Counted from the first letter of the stretch, positions 1 through 10,606 are shown. The stretch: DNA of 64,000 nucleotides from Thysanoteuthis rhombus (GCA_963457665.1 OY735224.1:39794329-39858328), one strand, 5' to 3'. Notes: generated by a model not told the origin, from the letters alone. A program made the numbers and translations.

Positions 1-1206
1 AACTTGTCTGACAAGCAGTGAAGAGTTTACCTTCCATAAAGGCGAGGATTATTCTTGTTGTTGTCAACTCCACACTTGGTCTGCAAATATTTCGGTCTGT
101 CAGGGAACCTCCCCACCGCCAAATATTTTGAATGACTGCACGAGTCATTTCTTACGTCTCGTATGAGGTTTTTGGCTTAATATTGCATCATCTTGTTCTG
201 CCAGTCCCCTCTCCCTACAATCCAGATTTGGTTCTGTTTGCCCTTGAAAGGGGGGAGATTTAAGACTATGGATTAGAGATTAAAGAGAACACGTATGTGA
301 GGTCCAAAGCGTTGTATTTTGAAGGGGAATAAGGTGCCATTGCCCTGTGAAGGCTATAGTTTCGTTCCTATCAAATGGTTTGATACTGTCAGAGTAGTGT
401 CCCCCACGCTACGACTCTTAAGAGACAATCCCCAATGGAGTATAGAGGCCGGTAACGAAAACAGCTTAGTGGTTCTTGCAAGTCGAGACCAGGACTTTAT
501 TCAAGTTTTATGATCAACCTGTTGCTTTGATGGAAGTCCACCCAAAGGGATACCCACACCTTGCTCACACAGCTTATAGTTTATTCTATTAGCCGCTGTG
601 GGCACAGGAAAATTTGTCCAGATGAATAGTCTTCGCTCATACCAGGAGTAACTATTACACTATCCGAGAGGACTTGGTGGCACCTTACCTTGTACTTATC
701 GTAGCTTGAGAATTTAAATTGTTTGCAATGATTCTTTCTGTCGTAGCAGTTGATATTTGCTTAGCACATTTCGTGAGGCACGGTATAACAGAATCAGCTC
801 GGGTATCTTATGAAAATAACGGACAGTCTTCATTACCTTCTTGTAATAAAGTAACATTATCTCGTCCGAAACCGTCAACCAAAGCTGTCACGGAAACAAT
901 CGATACAGGTTTCTTCAGTTTTTAAGTAGGTCTGACTGGCTACTTAGTTATGTATGTATCACCAATAGAGCCAGGGGGCTGAAAATTTAAACATTCACTG
1001 CTTATGAAGAACAAATAAGGGTCCAACTTATAATCTAGTTCTATGCTAAAATGATCCCTTTGTTTGTGTCTGGCTGCGTTCAAACTTATTTTTTTGAATA
1101 TTCTAATCATTTTAATGATGACTATCCAATAAAGGTGATGGTCACATCACGGTTTCTATTGAGTAACTAACCAGACCTACTGACTTTAATAATTTGTTTC
1201 TCTCAG
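1..1206. other. Left flank, presumed PHM-like intron
   Basis: No exon is recognised here. Most of it is less AT-rich than the following introns. Short ORFs at about 319-513 and 719-925 show no family resemblance. The piece at about 1138-1177 is the end of repeat family R1 (reverse of CAGGTCTGGTTAGTCACTC). Confidence 0.5.
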
Positions 1207-1287
1207 GTTTTGTCGCAGATGCTGCCTGTAGTTGGCCATACGATAACAATCCTGTATTTGGTATCTCTCCCCATTCTCACACAATGG
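1207..1287 (+). CDS. PHM: PHM-like exon with the CuM His-x-His ligands
   Basis: The acceptor is ttctctcag and the donor is gtaagt. The exon enters with the last two bases of a codon and leaves one base of the next. It encodes FVADAACSWPYDNN and then PHSHTM; the two histidines are the expected CuM ligands and the cysteine is the first of the lobe. It is the leftmost coding exon I can find. Confidence 0.85.
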
Positions 1288-3176
1288 GTAAGTAAAATGA
1301 AAACAATGATTTTATACAAGTTTTTTTTCTGACATTATGAATGTAAACACCAGGTTTGTCAGAGAGTTTGAGAGGTTTCTGGCTGAAAACAAGTCAAAAA
1401 ACGGACCAAAATGGCTAAATGCCGAAATTCTTCCTAAAAGCTATCATTCTATTACTGAAAGTAAATCATTGAAGATGGCGAAAGGTTCTATCCTTTTTTA
1501 TAAGTGTGTGTGTTTATATGTCTGTAGATAAAACGGTAAGGTTAGGAGCGGCTGGAACACACAAACAGACTAGTAAATTGTCATCAGTATTGCCCTTTTG
1601 AAATATTCTATTCCATTTTGTGAAAAAAAAGAAGCTTGGGGAGGGGGGGCTTTATTTTGATGGGTTTATCAATATAATCTACATTCTGGAAAATGTATAT
1701 GTTATTTTCAAATGTTTTTACGCCAGTGATGTCATAAATAGAATTTAACCAGTCCATACCTATTCTTCGCTTATCATTTTTTTTACACCATTTCAAAATT
1801 TGAAGATATGGTTGTTCAATTATTGACTGCGATGGCAAGTATGTATTATTTTTTTTATGAATATCGGAAATATTAAAGTTTGTACTTCATTATTATCAAC
1901 TTTTTGTCGCTATTTACCTTCATTATGTTGTTGCTCTTTATTGAAACTTCGCACACACGGAGTCCCGTTAAAAAATGAATAAACAAATTAAGAGAACGTA
2001 TCCGAATAAAGAATGAATCCCAGGTGAGAATCGAAGTCACGACCCTCTATTCAAGTTAATAATAAACTTGGTACAGAAGAAATCGCGGTAGGGAGTGAGT
2101 TTAAGAGCCTGATTTGGACTCATGCTTGTCAATGATTTCCATTAGTTCCATGGTAAGAGCGTTAAGCGAGATACTCTCCAGAATAGAAGGTCGTGAGTTC
2201 GATTCTTACCGGGAACTTAGTTATTTTGATCTACACTTCAAGTTCATTTATTCATTGCTGAAGTTTAGTCTCGATCAACTGAGTTTAATTGCAATAAAAA
2301 AAAACAGCAATCAGTAGCAAAAATTAATGGAGATGATTTACAATACTCTACCTATTAGAATAAAGAAAAGAAAAATATGCTTGTACTTGTCTCATTATAT
2401 TCGGTCAATAAACCCTAATTCTTCGTACCTGCGGTATGCACGACGTTTTAAGTATATTTAAAATCAAATTGTCAAGGATTTTGAGATGAGACGTTAACAT
2501 TCAGAGACTTTTTTTCTGTACAATATGAGATCAAAAAAGGATTCATATAACTCGTTGTTCCCTGTTTGTAACTGTTACTTACACTATTGAAAAAAAAGAG
2601 TCACACTCTTTCCTAACGGATGTTACACTCGAAGAAGGCTGTTGAGTACATCGATAGAAAGGGTGTGGAAACAACAAAATTAGCAAATTAAATCAATGAG
2701 TTTGATTGTCCAAAGGAACTTTTGAATGAACAAAAGAAGAAACTTTCCTTTAAAAGTTGATAAAAAATATATTGGTCTCACTATCTTTCGCAAATAAACA
2801 TGAACCCTCACTACCCATGATTTTATGAATGATTTTATGTAGACTAAAGACGTACAATCCAGTTATCATATTGATGTGTCTAATTTTTTTTTAATTTCAT
2901 TTTTTGTAGCTACAGCCATTTCTGGTTACATCTATAGAGACGGTAAATTCATTGAAATGATAAGAGCTGACCCAGTATATCCTGAGGTATATCTATCTAT
3001 CTATCTATTTCAGTGTGCTCATATATATATATATATTTTAATTCACACTCACACAATGCACACCACTGATGATGGGAAGAATCCCGAAACATGTATGGAC
3101 TATTGACATATAAGGATTAATAAACCTTACCACCAAAAACTTCACTCCTGAGTCCGTCTCACTCTCTAAAGTACAC

Positions 3177-3248
<72 letters not shown>

Positions 3249-4003
3249 AGTCTGTTTATACCTATCGATCTGTGTCAGAGGGCTTGCATGACTGAGATAG
3301 TTGCATATCTCTCACTGTAAATGCCCAGATGTTGAATGCTGCTTAAGAGTTGAGACAGAAAGGCTACTCCCATGCGCAAAATTGGCAGAACAAAGTAAGG
3401 ATCAAACATCTTTGTCTGTTACACCAAGAGACACCATTCATATTTAGAGTGAAAAGTAATTTCGATTCAAAGACTATTTCATTAGTTCGTTATTTGTGAG
3501 TAAAAGGTGACTACACAATAGTATTTAAACTTTTTGACAATTTCTGACTTGAAATAGTTTCACATATCTATATGTTCTAAGCCATTACGTAATTGCAAAT
3601 TTACTTGAAAATATAATTCGGGCATTTTTCTTACGACAATGGTAAAAGTGATAGAATACATGGCTTACGTTAAATTTCTTCTCGTCTATCTTTTACAGCC
3701 AATTATTGACATTTCTGATCGGAACCTTGTGTTGAAAAAGGGAGACAGTGTGGTAAGTATCTATGTATCTCAATCTGTTCATACCCATTATTACACCTAT
3801 TTATGTTCACATCTACCAATCTATCTATCTCAGTCTGTTCATATCTTTGTGTTTATCTCATTCTGTTGATTCATATACATCAAACCAGATTTTCATATAG
3901 AGTTCTAAATTTATCTTCAGGTGATGCGTTGTACGTTGACCAACCCTACGGATAAGATTGTGAAATTCGGGTGAGTATCTGGTTGCATATATATGTGTGT
4001 GTG

Positions 4004-4042
<39 letters not shown>

Positions 4043-5679
4043 ATATATGTATATATATAAATACTCTTCCAACTCTGGAATGGAGTACTCTGATAGATGG
4101 GGAATTATGAGTAAGTAAATGCATTGCTTTATTCTGTCGTACTGACTGTCCAGTGCTGCGTAGGGCAGGGGTAGAGCATCTAATTTTGGGTCTGAAGCAA
4201 AGGTTTCGACCTTACCTAGCAGTACTGGAAGGGATACTGGATAGTCTATAGCCAATTTGGAGAGTTGCAATACAACGAAACAGCTGTCTGTGGATGACAA
4301 AATTATAAATATGTATGTATAAATATTTGTTTTAAAATTATCTAAATATATATATATATATATATATACACAAGTATAAATACATATATATAAAAACATA
4401 TATATATAAAGTGCATAAATATATATATATATATATATATATTATCATTACTATTATTTTTACTATTATTATCAAAAAACACTACCGAGTAACCAACTGA
4501 GTGAAATGTTAAACAAGAACAAACTGAAAATTAGCTCTAGTTGTACAGAAAATTTTAATACACTTTTCACAAAACTCAACAATAGAGTAATAAGAATTAT
4601 TACTAACGAAAGCATATTTAAACTAGACTGCAATTGTACAAACAAAAATAGATGCCCCTTGCAAAACAAATGTCTCAAATGAAATATCGTATTCCAAGCC
4701 GATATATCATTCCAACAGAACCCCATAGAAGTGAAATATTATTGAGGAATATTGAGAACACACTTTAAACTTAAATTAGCTAACCATATATCATCCTTTA
4801 CTAATGAAAAATACAAAAATAGTTCATCCCTTTCTACATATAATTGGAGGCTGAGCAATAATAATTTTAAACCAACTGTAAAATGGAAAATATTAAAAGA
4901 AAGACCCATATGCAAAAATATTGAAATTCCATGCCTCTTATGCCTGAATAAGAGATTCGAAATCCTTTGTTTCGCTAATAAAACAAAAAAATAAAACATT
5001 TTTTAAACAGAAAAATGATATAGTCTTGAAATGTAGGCACAGCTCAAAATTTCTATTAATAGACATAACTCAATAACCCCTGTATAGATATACTAAAATG
5101 TCTAACATAGATATTTTATTTACAAAGCCATCTCAAAGAACTATCTAATCAACAAAATTACTTTTAACAGAGGAGGTAGACCAAACCCAAGATAATCATA
5201 CAACCCACTAAGGTCATATAAAAGGGATCCTAGTATTGAGAAATACACTTACGAAATTCAAGTGAGAATAAGACATTCCCACAGAGAAAAATACTGAAAG
5301 GAACATTCACTTACTGATAATGTAAACTCACACCACATTCCCCTGACTTATAATTCATAACTACAAGCAGGCATACACAAGCTATAAATCAGAAAAAAAT
5401 AGAAGTAAAAAAAATAAAATGAGGGACCCATCCTCCTAGAATGGCAGACACATACCCCCCCCCATGTCCCAGATAGGAATCTAAGATATACCTAATTATT
5501 CGTGTGAAGAAGTCCAAACAGGGCAGAAACATAAGTATGTTTGTGCAGCAAATCCTCATTCTGTCTAGCTCTGCTCTATACCAACTTAATATTTAAAGCT
5601 GAATATATCGAGCACTCTATGAAATAAACCCATCATACATTGGAAATTGCATTATATTAAATTGCATCCCTGATTTGTA

Positions 5680-5710
<31 letters not shown>

Positions 5711-5938
5711 CAAACACACAAATATAGAATATATAAAATATATCATATATATTTATAAACACACATACAAATATATATGTATATATAAACATGAACACAC
5801 ACACACACACATATTTATAACATAATAGCATACACACAAATACATTAATAACATTTAATACTTATATAAAAAGCAGCAACGTTTAAAAGTTGTCCGTTGT
5901 ATATATGTTTGAAAGAAGGATTAATGCCTTGTAGTACA

Positions 5939-6000
<62 letters not shown>

Positions 6001-6825
6001 CGGTACTTCTATTAACCATTAAAATATCTACTGAATAGAAATGGTTCATCAGTTGAAACTGTAAGCAGAATGAAGCGTACAAAGTGCTCCACTCCAATGT
6101 AGACACACTTTGTTGGTTATTAGTAACTCTCGTTCTTATCTGAAAATTAATCAACCATTTCTTACAAAAGAATGAATATCGAATAAACATCAATCATAGC
6201 ATTTAATGCAATTATGTGATAATTATTTTGATTGAAGAATTGTGTACATATTTTAGAGATATTTACTAAGGTTCACCTAGTCTGGCATCGGGCCACAATA
6301 CCAGTGAGGTCCGGTGCGAAATCTATCTGATTTCTGCTGACCATCATGACTAGCTGGTCGCTTTTCGTAGACGAGGTTCCATAATCACGACGAAGACTCA
6401 AATTACCTGCCTTGCTGTCATTTGATCGTGTGTAATACTGACGTGTTCTTTGACCATACGACCATGATCAATGGTCAAGTCACAATACTGAATAGATCAA
6501 GTCAGTCTTTCACTATATTAGGTTTGATCTTGACCGGGTTCCCCGTACTTGTGGCCTTGAGGAGAGAAAAAAAAACTGCTTTGAAAATACATGAATATTC
6601 TTATCTTTTCACAGGTACAACGCCATTGATCAAATGTGCAATCTTTTTATATCTTATGGAATCCCGACGGCCGATTATGATTCTTACCAGCAAATCGTCT
6701 GCGGCAAGGACGCACAGACCTTCCATTTGAACAACACAATTATGCCGAAAGATTCCACACTCCCTGATAAGGAAGGCTACGCGAAACTGATTGCTCCATT
6801 CCACTTGAAGAAAACAAAATATTAG
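1207..6825 (+). CDS. PHM: Peptidylglycine alpha-hydroxylating monooxygenase-like gene, C-terminal copper lobe (3' part, five exons)
   Basis: Spliced gene on the plus strand with exons 1207-1287, 2910-2986, 3699-3752, 3921-3970 and 6615-6825. All have AG acceptors, GT donors and matching phases. The joined 156 residues match the second beta-sandwich lobe of PHM, the copper- and ascorbate-dependent enzyme that hydroxylates the glycine of C-terminally glycine-extended peptides in the secretory pathway. Visible landmarks are the His-Ser-His pair (CuM ligands, equivalent to rat H242 and H244), the Met in QMCNLF (equivalent to M314), and four cysteines (AC, RC, MC, VC) in the order of the two lobe disulfides. 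The protein stops about 57 residues after the CuM Met with no PAL lyase domain, transmembrane segment or tail, so it looks monofunctional. The N-terminal CuH lobe (three His ligands) and signal peptide must lie left of the window. A MOXD1/DBH-like paralogue is the main alternative. Confidence 0.85.
1605..1845 (+). repeat. Dispersed repeat R2, copy 1
   Basis: This shares an ordered set of motifs with 51300-51555: a G-rich start before ctttattttga, then acgccagtgatgtcataaa, then ttgttcaattattgactg with gatggcaagt. Both copies are in the same orientation. The class is unknown and no coding capacity is seen. Confidence 0.65.
2000..2050 (-). repeat. tRNA-like SINE fragment (box B half)
   Basis: Read on the minus strand, GGGTCGTGACTTCGATTCTC followed by ACC resembles a T-arm/box B. 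No clear box A lies upstream, so it is probably a truncated SINE and not a functional tRNA. Confidence 0.4.
2125..2375 (+). repeat. tRNA-derived SINE, family S2, copy 1
   Basis: A pol III box A-like stretch (CCATGGTAAGAGC) and a box B GAGTTCGATTC at 2195-2205 are followed by a non-tRNA body and an A-rich tail. The same order of parts occurs at 12755-12960. The tRNA fold is incomplete, so this is a SINE and not a tRNA gene. Confidence 0.65.
2910..2986 (+). CDS. PHM: PHM-like exon, beta-strand region after the CuM histidines
   Basis: The acceptor is tttttgtag and the donor is gtatat, a weaker site. The exon encodes TAISGYIYRDGKFIEMIRAD, then PVYPE. It lines up with the PHM stretch around VVSGYRVRNGQW. 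It ends in phase 0. Confidence 0.82.
3035..3178 (+). repeat. Dispersed element P1, copy 1, with CTGATGA-stem-GAAAC motif
   Basis: Contains CTGATGA (3066-3072), a short hairpin (GGGA 3074-3077 with TCCC 3082-3085), GAAAC (3086-3090) and ATGTATGG, then cttcactcctgagt. It runs straight into a (TA)n tract. The reverse complement of about 63016-63145 carries the same parts in the same order. It may be a Penelope-like terminal region. Confidence 0.6.
3178..3245. repeat. (TA)n microsatellite
   Basis: About 34 TA units directly at the 3' end of element P1, inside a PHM-like intron. Confidence 0.95.
3699..3752 (+). CDS. PHM: PHM-like short exon (18 residues)
   Basis: The acceptor is cttttacag and the donor is gtaagt. 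The exon encodes PIIDISDRNLVLKKGDSV, equivalent to the PHM stretch that leads into the strand before the RC cysteine. Phase 0 on both sides. Confidence 0.82.
3756..3862 (+). repeat. Minisatellite, TATCTCA-TCTGTTCATA units
   Basis: About three degenerate units of roughly 33 bp, each built around atctcagtctgttcatatc, lie directly after the donor of exon 3699-3752. A related string follows the (TA)n tract at 3245. The reverse complement of the unit recurs at 41855-41945. Confidence 0.65.
3921..3970 (+). CDS. PHM: PHM-like exon with the RC cysteine
   Basis: The acceptor is ttatcttcag and the donor is gtgagt. The exon encodes VMRCTLTNPTDKIVKF plus two bases of a glycine codon. In PHM this cysteine pairs with the one next to the CuM Met, and that second cysteine is in the next exon. 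Confidence 0.82.
3999..4058. repeat. (TG)n/(TA)n microsatellite
   Basis: A tgtgtgtg start followed by about 20 TA units and imperfect TA/TG repeats, immediately upstream of a SINE. The long Tyr/Ile-rich minus-strand reading frames here are translations of this tract. Confidence 0.9.
4064..4310 (+). repeat. tRNA-derived SINE, family S1, copy 1
   Basis: Box A-like TAGGGCAGGGGTAGAGC (about 4159-4175) and box B-like GGTTTCGACCTTACC (about 4202-4216) are flanked by a body shared with 10331-10556, from ctcttcc to cgaaacagctgtctg. It ends in AT-rich DNA that becomes (TA)n. The two copies match over more than 200 bp with many substitutions. Confidence 0.75.
4340..4442. repeat. (TA)n tracts after SINE S1
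   Basis: Two TA runs (about 4344-4370 and 4421-4442) are separated by degenerate TA/CA sequence. They follow the SINE and precede the Penelope-like remnant. Confidence 0.9.
4470..5075 (+). pseudogene. Penelope-like element endonuclease (GIY-YIG) remnant
   Basis: One plus-strand frame can be followed from about 4508 to 4993 through two TGA stops. It reads MLNKNKLKISSSC, later CNCTNKNRCPLQNKC (the Cys-rich linker motif of Penelope-like elements), then YY-stop-GI where GIY-YIG proteins have YIG. After that come NHISSFTNEKYKNSSSLS and VKWKI, and CLLCLNKRFEILCFAN. A frameshift near 4993 moves the reading into LNRKNDIVLKCRHSSKFLL. This order is that of the C-terminal endonuclease of Penelope-like retroelements. 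The reverse transcriptase part is not present. The element is dead, lies in a PHM-like intron, and has no open frame of its own. Confidence 0.8.
5501..5545 (+). other. Degenerate hammerhead-like core downstream of the Penelope remnant
   Basis: GTGAAGA (5504-5510), GTCC (5512-5515) able to pair with GGGC (5521-5524), a 5-base loop, then AGAAAC and ATAAGTATG. This resembles the CTGATGA-stem-GAAAC layout at 3066-3090, and it lies where a Penelope terminal region would be. Two core bases differ from the hammerhead consensus and no stem III is evident, so activity is unlikely. Confidence 0.35.
5680..5820. repeat. TA/CA microsatellite cluster
   Basis: Alternating (TA)n and (CA)n runs between about 5680 and 5820. 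They give spurious Tyr/Ile/Val-rich reading frames on the minus strand. Confidence 0.85.
5942..5998. repeat. (TA)n microsatellite
   Basis: About 28 uninterrupted TA units inside the last PHM-like intron. Confidence 0.95.
6615..6825 (+). CDS. PHM: PHM-like terminal exon with CuM Met ligand and stop
   Basis: The acceptor is cttttcacag. The exon encodes YNAIDQMCNLFISYG, then a 54-residue tail that contains the last lobe cysteine (IVCGKD) and ends in KKTKY and TAG. The Met is the third CuM ligand. An AATAAA hexamer at 6830-6835 follows within five bases of the stop, so it may be too close to be the poly(A) signal actually used. Confidence 0.87.
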
Positions 6826-7539
6826 ATGAAATAAAAATGGTTCCTTCGCATAGAAGATCGGAGTTTATTTGCATTTTTTATTTTTTTCCAGGAATGTATA
6901 TATAATGGCCCAACTTTGATCCCCCCCCCATACACACACACACCATATTTCCCCCAGTCTTGTTAGAGTATACATTAGATAGAAGTTTGGATATACCCAT
7001 ATTGTAACAGCTTATTCATCTAACTACAGCTAGTTCAAGCCTAGAGGTTAACTCTTGACTTAGTTCCCTCAATACTGCTAGTCTGTTGAACTAGGGCATC
7101 CCCACTTTACCCAGCTTATATTGAACCTAAGTCTCACGATCAAAATAGCATTAGTGGTTGTTTATGATAAGCACCCAACTCACCATTTTTTTAGAGCTAC
7201 AATGCTCAGTTTTTTCCTTTGAAGTTTGAACACTCTGCATAATGATTTTGATAATTGACTTGATCGCTAATGATTGGGGAAGGATTGAAATCCAAGACAA
7301 AAGCATTTTTGCAATGGGTGGTGCGTTGAATACTTACGATGGTGGTCTGCTCATTTAAATACAATTTAAAAGGTATTTGAATTGAAGCAATTACACTCAG
7401 GATATGCATAATATAGGGTGGGACTTGAGTTAAAAAAGAATGGAATGTTTCAACTCCTAATTGTATTTATCACAAAGTGTTGCTCTCTTTTAAAAGAATT
7501 TCCCATCACACAGTGCAAAGTTTATTCTGTTATTGCTTC

Positions 7540-7745
7540 AATTTCCAATCGAATATTGTTTTAAATTCATTGGGAAACGAATGTTACAACAAAAAAAAAA
7601 AAAAAAAAAAATGTACGTATGAAGTGTATGCATCAGTTATAAACACTATAGTCTGCTTACTTGCACTGTCTCCAAAATTGTTGGTTAAAAAGGAATATGA
7701 CGTAATATGACGCAAAAACAAAATATTCCTCTCTTTGCCCACTCT
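7540..7745 (+). repeat. Dispersed repeat R3, copy 1
   Basis: Shares tgaagtgtatg-atcagttataaacact, gtctgctt-ctt and tttgcccactct in order with 21630-21830, in the same orientation. It is interrupted by a poly(A) run. The class is unknown. Confidence 0.65.
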
Positions 7746-8486
7746 CTCTATCGTATCTTTACTAACACTTTCTCTCTTACTATCCCTCGCCTCTTGGGAT
7801 AAGCACTTTCTGCCTTTGTTACAAACATAGTCTATCTCTCTTGAAAATGTATCCGGGTTATTTAATGCCCTACAAACACCGTTAATCTAATTGAATTGGT
7901 CTTAACGTGAAATTTTTCCTCATTCTTTGCTCTGTCGATTTACGTCGTAGTATTTGCAGCGAGCCATTGTAGAGGCCGAACACATTCTCTCCCCTACACC
8001 CCAGTACCTCCCACCACTACAACTTCTGATTATACAGACTGATATACCATCCTTGTCTCATGGGAGATAACTCAGTAGAAAGGTAAAGATTGACAACCGC
8101 CAGGAGTTACATTGCCTTTGAAGCGTTAAGGAGACCTTGTGACCCTCGTGAAAGACAAATGCATCGTTTCAATTATAAAACAGGCGTTCAATTGATTTGT
8201 TCCATTTATTTTGTGACCAAGCACGAATCCAGTCAGCCTTCAACAAACGACTTCCAATGAAAATAATTCATATGGGTGGTGAAAATAATTTGGGCCGGGG
8301 TGGGGGCGTACCGTCCTACATGGAAATTACAAATGTTACAAATCTATCAACATGGGTTGCTTCAGTTTTTAAGCTTGTCTGGCTGGCAATCACGTATCAG
8401 GGGAACACGTCGCACCAATGGAGCTATCGGGCTGAAAATTCTAATTTCCCCCCTGAAATTGTAAATTAGACCCCCTAATGTAAGTT

Positions 8487-8650
8487 AATGCGAGATTGGT
8501 TCATTAGTTTGTGTCCGACAGCATGCCTATTAGTATTTTGAAAATATAGATACTGACCAACTAAAGGCGAGAAAATGTACTTATCTGATTCAATCACCTC
8601 TAACATAGCATGCTACCAAAAGACTGAGTGAGTAACCAAACTTGTTTGAT
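8487..8650 (-). repeat. Dispersed repeat R1, copy
   Basis: Reverse-orientation copy of the family whose head is CAGGTCTGGTTAGTCACTC. It keeps the agcatgct-ccaaaagac and atcacc blocks seen at 62530-62737. It is diverged and non-coding. Confidence 0.6.
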
Positions 8651-9903
8651 ACTTGTATAGTACAATTGTAAGATATCTTTCGAAAAGTTGTACCCCTCTT
8701 AACGAGGATACTATTCTACGAAATGCCTCATTCAGTTCAATTGACTCAACGAAATCTTATCTATGGCGTTTCAGTAATTTTTTATAAATAAATAAAATAA
8801 AAAATATGGGTCCCTTACAACTCAACCACCTTGTAAATAATCTCGAATTTACTACTTGACTTACAAAGTAAATCATGTAAATAATGTAATAAATAAATAA
8901 CCTAATAATTCATCGAGTATCCGTTTGATACTAGATACAAATCTAGATAATTATAAATGAAATTCAGATGTTTTTCATGCCAAGTGAAAATATTCCACCA
9001 AGATTTTTTTTTTTCCTCCATGATAACAGCTTCCTGCTGAGAGAAATTTCATTGTACGACTCCTTTGCTATGAAAGGAGTGACTTTACTGCCATCATGTG
9101 AGAACTAGTTATAAAAGAGTAAGGAAAGACGAAAGAAAGACAATGGGGGGGTGCATCACATATGCATAAGAATTTAGATGGAGCAAACAGAAAAAAAATT
9201 GAGTGCCTACCCCCCACCTCTTTCAGACATGAACCATTTACTTTAGGTGGAGTCTTAGTAAGTGAAATATAAACCATTCTCATTTTCTAGTCAATAAACG
9301 GATCACAACCTCATAAATCAACCAGTATTCGCAGATGACACCTTCCCTGATTGGAGTAGGTCTTGATGCTCCCTACAAGACCTTTGAATGAATCTAGATG
9401 TCCATAGGTCAATGAAAGAGAGGACTCAAAATGAGCTGGTGACAGACAGGGAAGCAGGACCTCCAACTTGTCTTCAGAAGTTGGAACATGACGGATTGCA
9501 CCATGTCTGAACTTCATAGTGTGTCACAAGACTGAGGGAATCAAAACCACACCTTGAACTCCAGGAAGGGCAATTATATTCATTCTTGTACAAGGACATG
9601 TGATACGAAAAGAGCAAGAAGGCAATTTTTGAAAGCCAAGATGTATATTAGAGGTTAGCTTTGGCACTCCATGGGATCTAAAAGTAAATTAAATAAGGAG
9701 AAGGGAAAAGAAATTCTTTTTACTATATTTACTCAGGTAGAAGTTTCACTTTTTTGAACCAATTCAGAGTCAAGAATCCAATATCTGATCAAACTTGGAT
9801 TTTAGAAAATTTCTTGTTTGGAATTACATGGACAATTTTTACATTACTTTAAAGATCCATGTGCAGGTTTCATCAGGTACTAATAACTGAAGTGGGCTGT
9901 GGA

Positions 9904-9906
<3 letters not shown>

Positions 9907-9977
<71 letters not shown>

Positions 9978-9985
9978 ATATATAT
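9907..9985. repeat. (TA)n microsatellite
   Basis: About 38 TA units with one phase break near 9967. Confidence 0.95.
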
Positions 9986-10330
9986 GGGTAAAAATCAGTC
10001 TGTCTACCTATACCCAATTAAGGATGGTACCTAATTTTTTTTCCCTTCAATTAGTGAATTAAAAATCATAAGGAGGGGGGGGGTCCTTTTAGTATCAAAA
10101 ACCTTTTTAAACAGAGGCTGTATTGACAGAAGTGGTTCCATCTCGAGAATGCAGATCAATGGTAGGAGATAGAAACACACACAAGCCCCTGTGAATACTC
10201 ATGTCATTTACAAGTGAGTAAATAAGCTGAGCAGTTAATGGGACGAAGGCAGGAGAACACAAGTTAAAATATCAAGTGAAATACTACCTTTGTCAAATAA
10301 TAGAGGTTACTTTTAGTATATGAATATGAA

Positions 10331-10556
10331 ATGCTCTTCCATAGGAATAGAAAACTGGTGGACGGGGAATTTATCTGTAAATAAATATATTGCCTAAATT
10401 CGGCCTGACTGACTGTCCAATTCCGTAGCTCAGAGGTAGTATATCAGCCTCCGGGTCTGAAGCGAATCCTGCCTCGCGGTACTGGATGGGATAATGGAAA
10501 GTCTATAGCCACACTGAAGAGATGTAATACATCGAAACAGCTGTCTGATGATGACA
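10331..10556 (+). repeat. tRNA-derived SINE, family S1, copy 2
   Basis: Box A CGTAGCTCAGAGGTAG at about 10424-10439 and box B-like GCGAATCCTGCC at about 10460-10471, followed by the shared body (aagtctatagcc, cgaaacagctgtctg). It ends in (TA)n then (TG)n. Its tRNA-like half is better preserved than in the copy at 4064. Confidence 0.8.
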
Positions 10557-10572
10557 TATATATATATATATA

Positions 10573-10606
<34 letters not shown>
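10556..10606. repeat. (TA)n(TG)n microsatellite at the SINE end
   Basis: About 9 TA units run into about 14 TG units directly after SINE S1 copy 2. Confidence 0.92.

Noticed and set aside
319..925. Short open frames at 319-513 and 719-925 as possible PHM upstream exons
   Set aside because: Neither contains the CuH histidine motifs or other PHM-like sequence, and no matching splice-site pair joins them to the exon at 1207.
3858..4399. Long minus-strand reading frames rich in Ile-Tyr and Thr-His
   Set aside because: They are translations of (TA)n and (CA)n microsatellites plus a SINE; no protein family or splice signals support them. The same holds for similar frames at 5652-6193, 9859-10062, 10430-10621, 50173-50487 and 55801-56001.
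9301..9400. A VFADDT string on the plus strand near 9329, like a reverse-transcriptase active site
   Set aside because: No other reverse-transcriptase motif is found in any frame within 1 kb, and stops surround it. A five-residue match is expected by chance.
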